Origin: Desulfobacterales bacterium
Lineage (GTDB): Bacteria; Desulfobacterota; DSM-4660; Desulfatiglandales; B25-G16
Direction of reading: 5' to 3'
NCBI GenBank assembly: GCA_013375385.1
Contig: JABXJY010000131.1
Coordinates: 1 to 7,589 of the forward strand
Length of the DNA stretch: 7,589 bases
The first letter of the stretch is position 1; each line of letters starts with the position of its first letter. Under the pieces are notes generated by a model. The model had not been told where the DNA came from. It saw only the letters and a program-made list of their open reading frames with translations, and searched no databases. Shown here in pieces: positions 1 through 5,849 of the stretch. Both the position numbers and the translations under genes were made by a program.

Positions 1-138
1 CGGGCTCTGCCTTAAACCGGTGTAGATTACCTCCATTCCTGAATCCATCAAGGCATTGGCAATGACCTTTATACCCCTATCATGGCCATCCAGACCGGGT
101 TTAGTGGCCAGAACCCTAATCTTTCTTGTATCATCCAT
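1..138 (-). CDS. mcmA2: Methylmalonyl-CoA mutase small (B12-binding) subunit, 5' part only
   Basis: This is the start of a cobalamin-binding protein that runs off the left edge; 46 codons are visible. The first residues, MDDTRKIRVLATKPGLDGHD, carry the DxHxxG signature of B12 proteins (Asp17, His19, Gly22). In this family the histidine replaces the benzimidazole base as lower ligand of cobalt. The following stretch, with DSGMEVIYTGLRQSP, fits the first beta-alpha units of the Rossmann-like B12 domain. The ATG at 138 is preceded by GGAGG about ten bases upstream, which supports this start. By family knowledge it pairs with the large subunit encoded at 685-2364 and brings adenosylcobalamin to its active site. 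Stand-alone B12 subunits of this type are known in archaea and many anaerobes. The two genes probably belong to one transcription unit although 546 bases now lie between them. Related mutases (ethylmalonyl-, isobutyryl-CoA) share this domain, so specificity is read from the large subunit. Confidence 0.93.
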   Translation of the reverse strand, partial: MDDTRKIRVLATKPGLDGHDRGIKVIANALMDSGMEVIYTGLRQSP

Positions 139-167
139 CTTATATCAACCTCCAATAGTGAATGAAG

Positions 168-203
168 TGCCTAAAGTTTCAAATGCCTAAAGTGAACTAA
201 AGT
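168..203. repeat. Degenerate CTAAAGT repeats in the leader of the B12 subunit gene
   Basis: On the plus strand TGCCTAAAGT occurs at 168-177 and again at 184-193, and CTAAAGT recurs at 197-203. On the transcribed strand these read as ACTTTAG units, two of them followed by GCA. They lie between the stop of the S23 remnant and the ATG of the B12 subunit gene, and the last unit is part of the inverted repeat that borders the S23 cassette. The function is unknown. They look like part of the mobile cassette's border rather than a regulatory site for the mutase. Confidence 0.6.
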
Positions 204-206
204 TAT
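191..206. repeat. Left inverted repeat bordering the S23 cassette
   Basis: The plus strand reads AGTGAACTAAAGTTAT. The reverse complement of 646-660 is AGTGACTAAAGTTAT, so the two copies match over 15 bases with one extra A in this copy. This repeat contains the stop codon (TAA, 205-203 on the minus strand) of the S23 remnant. The 23S rRNA intervening sequences that carry S23 genes also end in inverted repeats that form a stem in RNA. The resemblance to that arrangement is inference. Confidence 0.7.
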
Positions 207-647
207 TTTTTTCCGATAGATGAAAAGATGGCAAGCGGTTCCACTCATCATATTCAGATTTTACCTTGTCCCAGGGTAACCACCTTGCATCTACAATAAC
301 TTCTATCCAGTACTGCGTTTCACTCGCTTCACCTTCGCATATCTTGATCTTGTTTTTGAAGTCTGCCTTGCTTCTGGCTCGATTTGCTTTTCACCCTGTT
401 AAATAGATAAGATAACATTCATAATTCATTTAATATCGGCCCCAACGTTGAGGAAATTGAGAGGTGTTGCTCTCATAATTTAACAGGGCAAGTAGTTTGC
501 GCCAATAGAGGTCCCGGATTTTGTGATCTGATTCGTTATTGCCCTGCCCTCTGGCGTATTAAGCAAGGTGGATGAAAGCTGGATTATGCTCACCGCGAAT
601 CTCCGGGTTCGCTTTTCGAGTCCTTTCGAGAATTCCTTATTCTCCAT
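203..647 (-). pseudogene. Broken S23-type four-helix-bundle protein gene (23S rRNA intervening-sequence family)
   Basis: Three reading segments join into one protein of about 115 residues. From ATG 647 the first 52 codons run MENKEFSKGLEKRTRRFAVS to the family hallmark TKSGTSIGANY, after which the frame hits TAA at 480 inside an inserted element. Beyond the insertion, from about 387, another frame continues with ANRARSKADFKNKIKICEGE and ASETQYWIEVIVDARWLPWD, typical of helices 3 and 4. Near 232-234 the frame shifts again to AIFSSIGKK and TAA (205-203), the usual family ending. Family members are small helical-bundle proteins of unclear function, often encoded in intervening sequences of 23S rRNA genes, and related to the Avd accessory protein of diversity-generating retroelements. 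Two independent lesions (insertion, frameshift) make this copy non-functional, although a 55-residue N-terminal peptide could still be made. It lies in the mutase operon and is bordered by inverted repeats that include its start and stop codons. The family call is from recalled consensus, not a search. Confidence 0.88.
394..488. mobile_element. 95-bp MITE-like element with perfect 11-bp terminal inverted repeats
   Basis: The plus strand begins CCCTGTTAAAT (394-404) and ends ATTTAACAGGG (478-488), exact reverse complements. A CA dinucleotide sits directly outside each end (392-393 and 489-490), a possible 2-bp target duplication. Inside are two further foldable pieces: GAGAG...CTCTC, and a near-palindrome around CAACGTTG. 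There is no open reading frame. The element sits between the NY and ANRARSK segments of the S23 gene, where the family protein is continuous, so it is an insertion rather than native sequence. Removing it with one CA copy leaves the two halves one base out of frame, in an A-run, so a small indel is also present. The mobilising transposase is not in the window and the family is not recognised. Confidence 0.75.
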
Positions 648-660
648 AACTTTAGTCACT
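646..660. repeat. Right inverted repeat bordering the S23 cassette
   Basis: The plus strand reads ATAACTTTAGTCACT, the reverse complement of the left repeat at 191-206 apart from one base. The S23 start codon (647-645 on the minus strand) begins within this repeat, mirroring the stop codon in the left copy. Together the copies bracket a unit of about 470 bp. Read-through transcripts from the mutase operon could pair the two ends into a stem of about 15 bp. Confidence 0.7.
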
Positions 661-684
661 TCCCAGACGATTGATCAACCGACG

Positions 685-2364
685 CTACCCTATTGTACTT
701 ACTGGCTGATATTCTCCAAAAACTTCCCGTAATGCATCACAGATCTCTCCCAGGGTAGCAGAGGCCTTCACTGCATCCAAAATGACAGGCATCAGGTTAT
801 CATTCCCCTCCGCGGCCTTTTTTAGCTCGCTCAGTATGCCCGTTGCCCTTCCATTGTCTCGCTCTGATCTGAGCCTTCCTAACCTCTCCATCTGAGAAAG
901 TCTCACCGCAGGATCCACCCTCAAGAGATCTTTTGGCGATTCCTCTTCTACCTGGAACTTGTTTACACCGACTACTACCCTCTCGCCCTTCTCAATCTCC
1001 TTCTGGTAGAGATAGGCACTGTCCTGGATCTCCCTCTGTATAAATCCCTTCTCAATAGCAGATACTGCACCACCAAGCTCATCAATCTTATCAATATATT
1101 CCTGAGCCCTCTCAAGAATCTCTTTTGTTAAATCTTCAATATAATATGAACCGCCGAATGGATCTACAGTATCGGTGACGCCAGATTCATAGGCAATAAG
1201 CTGCTGGGTTCTCAGGGCAATACGAACCGCCTCCTCACTGGGCAAACAGAAGGCCTCATCCATGGAATTGGTATGGAGTGATTGTGTACCACCCAAAACC
1301 GCAGAAAGCGCCTGAAAGGCAACCCTGACTATATTATTCTTCGGTTGCTGTGCTGTTAGGGTACAACCAGCTGTCTGGGTATGAAACCTCATCATCATTG
1401 ACCTTGGATCTCTGGCCTTGAATCTGTCCCGCATAATTCTTGCCCATAGCCTCCTTGCGGCCCTAAACTTGGCAATCTCCTCCAAAAAATCAAGGTGGGC
1501 GTTAAAAAAGAAAGAGAGTCTCGGGGCAAACTCATCCACATCCAATCCGGCATTGATGGCTGCCTCCACATAGGCAACCCCATTGGCTAAAGTAAAGGCC
1601 ACCTCCTGAACTGCGGTCGAACCTGCCTCCCTGATATGGTATCCGCTGATGCTGATTGAGTTCCATTGAGGAACCTCTCGTGAACAGAATGAAAAGATAT
1701 CTGTGATGATCCTCATAGATGGTTTAGGAGGAAAGATATAAGTCCCCCGCGCAGCATACTCTTTGAGTATATCATTCTGAATAGTCCCTCTTAAGTCTTT
1801 TGAGGATACACCCTGTTTTTCCGCCACGGCTATGTACATGGCCAAAAGCACAGCTGCCGGGGCATTTATGGTCATCGAGGTACTTACCTTGTCCAGTGGG
1901 ATCTGGTCAAAGAGTGTTTCCATATCTCTTATTGAATCAATGGTCACCCCAACCTTCCCTACCTCCCCTTGGGCCAGTGGGTGATCTGAATCATATCCTA
2001 TCTGAGTGGGAAGATCAAAGGCCACGGAAAGGCCTGTCTGGCCCTGTTCTAAGAGGAAGCGATATCGCCGATTCGTGTCCTCGGCAGTACCAAAGCCCGC
2101 ATATTGCCGCATAGTCCAAAATCTTCCCCTGTACATAGTAGGTTGAACCGCTCTTGTAAAAGGATACTCCCCGGGTAAACCGAGCTCTTCCATATAATCA
2201 AAATCAGCCACATCTAAAGGCGTATATACCCTCTTTACTGGGATACCTGAGGCATTGACAAAATCACCCTTTCTTTCAGGGCTCTTCGCCAATTTAGGCT
2301 CCAGGTCATCGGACCATTTTCTGTGGCCCTCTCTTATTTCTCCAATCTTTTTCTCATCAAACAT
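685..2364 (-). CDS. mcmA1: Methylmalonyl-CoA mutase large (catalytic) subunit
   Basis: This is a full-length catalytic subunit of 559 residues, without the C-terminal B12 domain found in fused mutases. It interconverts (R)-methylmalonyl-CoA and succinyl-CoA by a radical mechanism, using adenosylcobalamin brought by the separate small subunit. The N-terminal linker is followed by a TIM barrel from about residue 65, with QPTMYRGRFWTMRQYAGFGT (74-93) and FDLPTQIGYDSDHP. Tyr78, Arg206 (in ARGTYIFPP) and His243 (SISGYHIREAG) align with Tyr89, Arg207 and His244 of the Propionibacterium enzyme. The arginine holds the substrate carboxylate and argues against an isobutyryl- or 2-hydroxyisobutyryl-CoA mutase, which have glutamine there. 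The ATG at 2364 follows a GGGGGGTGA ribosome-binding region and lies 16 bases after the decarboxylase beta subunit gene, so the two are probably cotranscribed. The partner gene begins only after a 546-base stretch holding nested insertions. Ethylmalonyl-CoA mutase cannot be wholly excluded by motif, but the decarboxylase neighbours favour methylmalonyl-CoA. Confidence 0.95.
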   Translation of the reverse strand: MFDEKKIGEIREGHRKWSDDLEPKLAKSPERKGDFVNASGIPVKRVYTPLDVADFDYMEELGLPGEYPFTRAVQPTMYRGRFWTMRQYAGFGTAEDTNRRYRFLLEQGQTGLSVAFDLPTQIGYDSDHPLAQGEVGKVGVTIDSIRDMETLFDQIPLDKVSTSMTINAPAAVLLAMYIAVAEKQGVSSKDLRGTIQNDILKEYAARGTYIFPPKPSMRIITDIFSFCSREVPQWNSISISGYHIREAGSTAVQEVAFTLANGVAYVEAAINAGLDVDEFAPRLSFFFNAHLDFLEEIAKFRAARRLWARIMRDRFKARDPRSMMMRFHTQTAGCTLTAQQPKNNIVRVAFQALSAVLGGTQSLHTNSMDEAFCLPSEEAVRIALRTQQLIAYESGVTDTVDPFGGSYYIEDLTKEILERAQEYIDKIDELGGAVSAIEKGFIQREIQDSAYLYQKEIEKGERVVVGVNKFQVEEESPKDLLRVDPAVRLSQMERLGRLRSERDNGRATGILSELKKAAEGNDNLMPVILDAVKASATLGEICDALREVFGEYQPVSTIG

Positions 2365-2380
2365 GTCTTCTCACCCCCCT

Positions 2381-3487
2381 TCATCCTGCAAGTGCTAGGA
2401 ATACGCCTGCAGCAACAACCGTGCCGATAACACCTGCCACATTGGGGCCCATGGCATGCATGAGCAAAAAATTTTTCGGATCAGCCTTTGAACCCATCAC
2501 CTGGCTTACCCTGGCAGCCATAGGAACAGCAGATACCCCAGCGGAGCCAATGAGGGGATTTATCTTTTCCTTGGTAAAGAGATTCATGAATTTTGCCAAA
2601 ACTATACCAGCCGCTGTAGAAAAGGCAAAGGCCACAAGACCCATAATAAAAACAAAGATAACCTCCCATTTCAAGAAACGCTCTGCAGACATGGTAGCAC
2701 CGACACTAACACCCAGAAGTATGGTAACGATATTCATGAGTTCATTGGACGCTGCGTCTGAAAGTCTCTTTACCACACCACATTCCTTAAAGAGATTTCC
2801 CAACATAAACATGGCCATGAGTGGTGCGGAGGCTGGTACAATAAGACAGATAACCAGAACTGTCACCAAGGGAAAAAGGATCTTCTCCCGCTTTGAAACG
2901 GGTCGTAACTGTCTCATTTTAATCTTTCGTTCCTTTTCGGTGGTGAGGAGCCTCATGATAGGGGGCTGAATGATTGGAACAAGGGACATGTAGGAGTAGG
3001 CTGCTACAGCCGTTGCCCCCAATAGATGAGGAGCAAGGTGGACTGTTGTGTAAATAGTTGTTGGCCCGTCAGCACCGCCAATGATACCTATTGAACATGC
3101 CTCTGGTATCTTAAAACCAAGGATAAGGGCCCCAAAAAAGGCAACATAAACACCGAATTGGGCCCCTGCACCCAATATGAGGGTTTTAGGATTGGCGATC
3201 ATAGGCCCAAAATCTGTCATGGCACCCAGACCTAAGAATATGAGGGGTGGGATTATCTCCCATTCTAATCCATAATGGTAAAATCTCCAAAGAAGTCCTT
3301 CCCCTTCCTCCATGAGATACGTCAGGGGTAAATTTACCATCAAGATACCGAAACCGATAGGTACCAAAAGGAGAGGCTCGTAATTCTTTGTTATCGCCAA
3401 GTAGATAAAGAAAAAGGCAATAAGCCACATAACAAGGTTGCCTATAGTCAGGTGCGCAACACCTGTGGTCAGGACCATATCGAGCAT
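2381..3487 (-). CDS. mmdB: Na+-translocating decarboxylase beta subunit, probably methylmalonyl-CoA decarboxylase
   Basis: This 368-residue polytopic membrane protein belongs to the OadB/MmdB/GcdB family. It accepts carboxybiotin, decarboxylates it and exports Na+. The six residues shown to matter in Klebsiella OadB are all present at a constant offset of 63: Asp140 in IIGGADGPTTIY, Tyr166, Asn310, Gly314, Ser319 and Arg326 in INPLIGSAGVSAVPMAAR. About nine hydrophobic spans are visible, with a basic cytoplasmic loop around 183-203. The N terminus lacks any soluble extension. ATG 3487 follows the small membrane protein's stop by 12 bases, with AAAGGGCGG just upstream; a second in-frame ATG is three codons in. 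Sequence alone does not separate oxaloacetate, glutaconyl-CoA and methylmalonyl-CoA pumps, because the beta subunit is shared between substrates. The methylmalonyl assignment rests on the adjoining mutase genes. Confidence 0.93.
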   Translation of the reverse strand: MLDMVLTTGVAHLTIGNLVMWLIAFFFIYLAITKNYEPLLLVPIGFGILMVNLPLTYLMEEGEGLLWRFYHYGLEWEIIPPLIFLGLGAMTDFGPMIANPKTLILGAGAQFGVYVAFFGALILGFKIPEACSIGIIGGADGPTTIYTTVHLAPHLLGATAVAAYSYMSLVPIIQPPIMRLLTTEKERKIKMRQLRPVSKREKILFPLVTVLVICLIVPASAPLMAMFMLGNLFKECGVVKRLSDAASNELMNIVTILLGVSVGATMSAERFLKWEVIFVFIMGLVAFAFSTAAGIVLAKFMNLFTKEKINPLIGSAGVSAVPMAARVSQVMGSKADPKNFLLMHAMGPNVAGVIGTVVAAGVFLALAG

Positions 3488-3499
3488 AATCCGCCCTTT

Positions 3500-3634
3500 C
3501 TAATTACTCTTTTCTTCTATATGCTTTAAGATCTTTCCAAATGCGTATATCGCCCCTATCAATAGTGCAAGGGAGCTGAAGACAGCGCTTAGGCCAAAAA
3601 AAAGTATTTTTACAGCAAACCCCCAATCGATCAT
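3500..3634 (-). CDS. Small single-span membrane protein, OadG/MmdE-like
   Basis: An ATG at 3634 opens 44 codons ending in TAG at 3500. The protein has a short N terminus (MIDWGFAVKI), one hydrophobic helix at about residues 8-32, and a basic then acidic tail (GKILKHIEEKSN). GAGGAG lies 11 bases upstream of the ATG. It sits exactly where gamma or epsilon subunits of Na+-pumping decarboxylases are encoded, between the biotin carrier and the beta subunit, with 12 bases to the latter. Family gamma subunits hold the complex together. At 44 residues it lacks the Pro/Ala-rich linker and histidine-bearing C-terminal end of OadG, and is closer in size to the Veillonella MmdE subunit (about 55). Assignment is by size, topology and position; residue similarity is too weak to be sure. 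Confidence 0.75.
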   Translation of the reverse strand: MIDWGFAVKILFFGLSAVFSSLALLIGAIYAFGKILKHIEEKSN

Positions 3635-3662
3635 AGAGACCTTTTCTCCTCAGATAGAATTC

Positions 3663-3676
3663 AGCTATGCATAGCT
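3663..3676. repeat. Perfect 14-bp palindrome before the small membrane protein gene
   Basis: AGCTATGCATAGCT is its own reverse complement. It lies about 30 bases upstream of the ATG at 3634 and 15 bases past the hairpin at 3691-3714 in the direction of transcription. It could be an operator half-site pair or simply chance; no known regulator consensus is recognised. Confidence 0.4.
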
Positions 3677-3690
3677 CCACAGATAAAATC

Positions 3691-3714
3691 GCCCTGCCGA
3701 TGATCGGACAGGGC
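3691..3714 (-). terminator. GC-rich hairpin between biotin carrier and small membrane subunit genes
   Basis: On the minus strand GCCCTG and CAGGGC pair, then CCGA pairs with TCGG around a three-base loop, with one bulged base. This gives a ten-pair stem just after the biotin carrier gene. It is followed by GATTTTATC, a poor U-tract, so it is more likely a leaky attenuator or an mRNA-stabilising or processing stem than a full terminator. Such a stem could let the carrier be made in excess over the membrane subunits; that role is inference. Confidence 0.4.
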
Positions 3715-3745
3715 TCTTAATCCATACCATCAAAAATCCATAGAC

Positions 3746-3958
3746 CTATTCGATCACCACCAAAACATCATCGGCCCCAACTGCATCTCCTTTCTTACAT
3801 TTTATCTCTTTAACCTTTCCTGATGCTGTAGCTACTATGGGCATCTCCATCTTCATGGCCTCAAGAATAAGAAGCTCATCATCTTCATTAACCGTATCAC
3901 CAACCTCAACCTTTACATCCATAATCTTTCCCGCCATGGGAGCTGTTACTTCAGTCAC
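3746..3958 (-). CDS. mmdC: Biotin carboxyl carrier protein of the decarboxylase
   Basis: This 70-residue protein is a bare biotinyl domain. The biotin attachment motif EAMKMEMP places the modified lysine at residue 36, in the hairpin between the two halves of the flattened barrel (VTAPMAGKIMDVKVEVGD and VKEIKCKKGDAVGADDVLVV). It would shuttle the carboxyl group from the alpha carboxyltransferase to the membrane beta subunit. The start is GTG at 3958, chosen because an ideal AAGGAGGT lies seven bases upstream; the next in-frame ATG would remove the first beta strand. Characterised decarboxylase carriers are usually longer, with a flexible Pro/Ala linker that is absent here. A carrier for acetyl- or propionyl-CoA carboxylase is the alternative, but the small membrane and beta subunit genes follow directly. 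No carboxyltransferase or biotin carboxylase gene is in the window. Confidence 0.9.
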   Translation of the reverse strand: MTEVTAPMAGKIMDVKVEVGDTVNEDDELLILEAMKMEMPIVATASGKVKEIKCKKGDAVGADDVLVVIE

Positions 3959-3965
3959 TTTTACT

Positions 3966-3973
3966 ACCTCCTT
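3966..3973 (-). promoter_or_regulatory. Ribosome-binding site of the biotin carrier gene
   Basis: AAGGAGGT on the minus strand, seven bases before the GTG codon at 3958. It is a full anti-Shine-Dalgarno match and fixes a non-ATG start. Confidence 0.8.
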
Positions 3974-4064
3974 CTATTTTGGATAAAGAAACATATCAAC
4001 ACAAGCCATCACTGTCGCCTCTTTCTTGCGGACTGGCTTTCTATAATTCTATTTTGATGCTTTG

Positions 4065-5849
4065 TCAAGGATAAATTAGGGAAAGACCTAACTCAGAAAG
4101 CTGATCTCTATCCACGGGCGAAGGCGCATCGGTTACAGCACAGCTTGCCCGCTGGGTCTTAGGAAAGGCAATCACATCCCTTAGAGATTTAGCGCCAACC
4201 ATGATAGCTACGAGTCTGTCAAAACCAAGGGCGATACCCCCATGGGGAGGCGCCCCGTACCTTAACGCCTCAAGGAAAAAACCAAATTTTTCCCTCACCT
4301 CTTCTTTTCCCAGCCCCAATATACGGAAGATCTGGTTTTGTAAGTCAATAGTATGTATCCTGACACTGCCTCCCCCTATCTCCTCACCATTAAGCACTAA
4401 ATCATATGATCTTGCTCTTACTGCCTCTGGTCTTTCCCCAAGTAACGGTATGTCTTCTTCGAGAGGGGCTGTGAATGGATGGTGAACAGCTGCATATCTC
4501 TTTTCATTCTCGTCGTAGTCCAGCAAAGGGAACCTTGTTACCCACACGAATGAATAGTCTCCATCTTTAATCAAATCAAGCCTCTTGCTTATCTCAATCC
4601 TCAGTAGACCTAATGCCTCATTAGCTATGTGGTCCATAGCAGACACAAATATAATAAGATCTCCTTCTTTGGCCCCAAGTCTCTCTTCAACGGCACCTCT
4701 ACTATTGGGAGCCACAGATTTTGCCAACGGTGATTGCCAGCCATCAGGTCTGAGTTTGGCCCAGAGCAATCCCTTGGCACCAGAATCAGTTACCATGGAG
4801 CTTAATTCATCCAGCTCCTTCCGAGAAAAAGAGGCTCCTTTCTTTACATTTATTGCCTTGACAACCCCACCCTTCTCTATCACCTCTGTAAAGGCCCTAA
4901 AAGTTGAAGATCTAAGCTGATCAGATACATCCGTCAATTCCATGCCAAATCTGGCATCTGGTCTGTCAGAGCCATACAAATCCATTGCTTTCTCATATTC
5001 AATTCTTGGAAACGGTCTGGAAACAGGGTGATCCAGAATTTTGGAGAACACATCCACCATCATACCCTCAACAACATCCATAACCCCATCCTCATTTACA
5101 AAGGACAACTCAAGGTCAACCTGCGTGAATTCTGGCTGTCTATCAACCCTTAGATCCTCATCCCGGAAACATTTAACAATCTGAAAATATCGATTAAAGC
5201 CTGCCACCATCAAGAGCTGTTTGAACAATTGCGGGGACTGGGGTAAGGCATAAAAGGATCCTTTATTAATTCGACTTGGCACAAGATAGTCCCGTGCCCC
5301 TTCAGGGGTACTTTTGGTTAGGAAAGGGGTCTCCACCTCTAAGAACCCCTCACTGTTCAGAAAGCTTCTTATGACTAAGGCTATCCTGTGCCGCATAAAG
5401 AGGTTATGGAAAAGAGCCGGCCTTCTAAGCTCCAAGTACCTATATCTCAGGCGCACATTCTCTGATGCATCAATTTTCCCATCGACCTGGAATGGGGGGA
5501 TCTCTGTTTCATTCAGTATCTTTAATTCCTTTGCCTTCACCTCGATATCCCCAGTCGGCATCTCAGGATTCTCCTGGCCAAGTAGGCGTGGCGCAACTTC
5601 TCCCTTCACAGCTATAACCCACTCATTCCTCAGGATACCCGCCCTCTCGTGACTCACCTCATCAAATTCCTCATCAAAGACAATCTGGGTCAAGCCAAAC
5701 CTGTCCCTGAGATCAACAAAGATCAACTTCCCCAGGTCCCTGCGCCTGTTTACCCATCCCATCAGGACGACTTCGCGGCCAATATCATCTCTCCTCAAGC
5801 TGCCGCAATCATTCGTCCTTTCCCAATCTCCAATGGTGTCTATGTCCAA
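4065..5849 (-). CDS. aspS: Aspartyl-tRNA synthetase
   Basis: This is a complete bacterial-type class II AspRS of 594 residues that charges tRNA-Asp in the cytoplasm. In order: an N-terminal OB-fold anticodon domain (about 8-110, with GWVNRRRDLGKLIFVDLRDR), motif 1 around 140-175, the TPEGARDYLVPSR loop (181-193), QSPQLFKQLLMVAGF and motif 2 CFRDEDLRVDRQPEFTQVDL (227-246), the bacterial GAD insertion (about 290-425), and motif 3 GGIALGFDRLVAIMVG (537-552). Leu39 stands where the non-discriminating Pseudomonas enzyme has His31, which hints at a discriminating enzyme; this is inference from one position. The start is TTG at 5849, with AAGGAG five bases upstream; no in-frame ATG precedes the conserved RTNDCGSLR segment. 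The gene overlaps the end of hisS by 10 bases, so translation is likely coupled. The 106 bases after its stop show no convincing terminator, so transcription may continue into the decarboxylase genes. Confidence 0.98.
   Translation of the reverse strand: MDIDTIGDWERTNDCGSLRRDDIGREVVLMGWVNRRRDLGKLIFVDLRDRFGLTQIVFDEEFDEVSHERAGILRNEWVIAVKGEVAPRLLGQENPEMPTGDIEVKAKELKILNETEIPPFQVDGKIDASENVRLRYRYLELRRPALFHNLFMRHRIALVIRSFLNSEGFLEVETPFLTKSTPEGARDYLVPSRINKGSFYALPQSPQLFKQLLMVAGFNRYFQIVKCFRDEDLRVDRQPEFTQVDLELSFVNEDGVMDVVEGMMVDVFSKILDHPVSRPFPRIEYEKAMDLYGSDRPDARFGMELTDVSDQLRSSTFRAFTEVIEKGGVVKAINVKKGASFSRKELDELSSMVTDSGAKGLLWAKLRPDGWQSPLAKSVAPNSRGAVEERLGAKEGDLIIFVSAMDHIANEALGLLRIEISKRLDLIKDGDYSFVWVTRFPLLDYDENEKRYAAVHHPFTAPLEEDIPLLGERPEAVRARSYDLVLNGEEIGGGSVRIHTIDLQNQIFRILGLGKEEVREKFGFFLEALRYGAPPHGGIALGFDRLVAIMVGAKSLRDVIAFPKTQRASCAVTDAPSPVDRDQLSELGLSLIYP

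Noticed and set aside
675..689. GGTAGCGTCGGTTGA on the minus strand matches GGTAGCGTCCGTTGA at 7125-7139 on the plus strand, bracketing the whole operon in inverted orientation.
   Set aside because: A 15-base match with one mismatch is expected about once or twice by chance in a window this size counting both strands, so it is not evidence of a composite element.
2421..2969. Long plus-strand open frame of 182 codons opposite the decarboxylase beta subunit gene.
   Set aside because: It is the antisense shadow of a well-conserved gene, with no recognisable domain; the same applies to the plus-strand frames opposite aspS and hisS.
3974..4000. TTGATA with a 17-base spacer to TAGAAG upstream of the biotin carrier gene, as a promoter.
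   Set aside because: The putative -10 box runs into the ribosome-binding site, leaving no room for a leader that includes it.
3981..4064. AGCCA...TGGCT pairing downstream of aspS as a terminator.
   Set aside because: The stem is short with a long unpaired loop and has no T-run.
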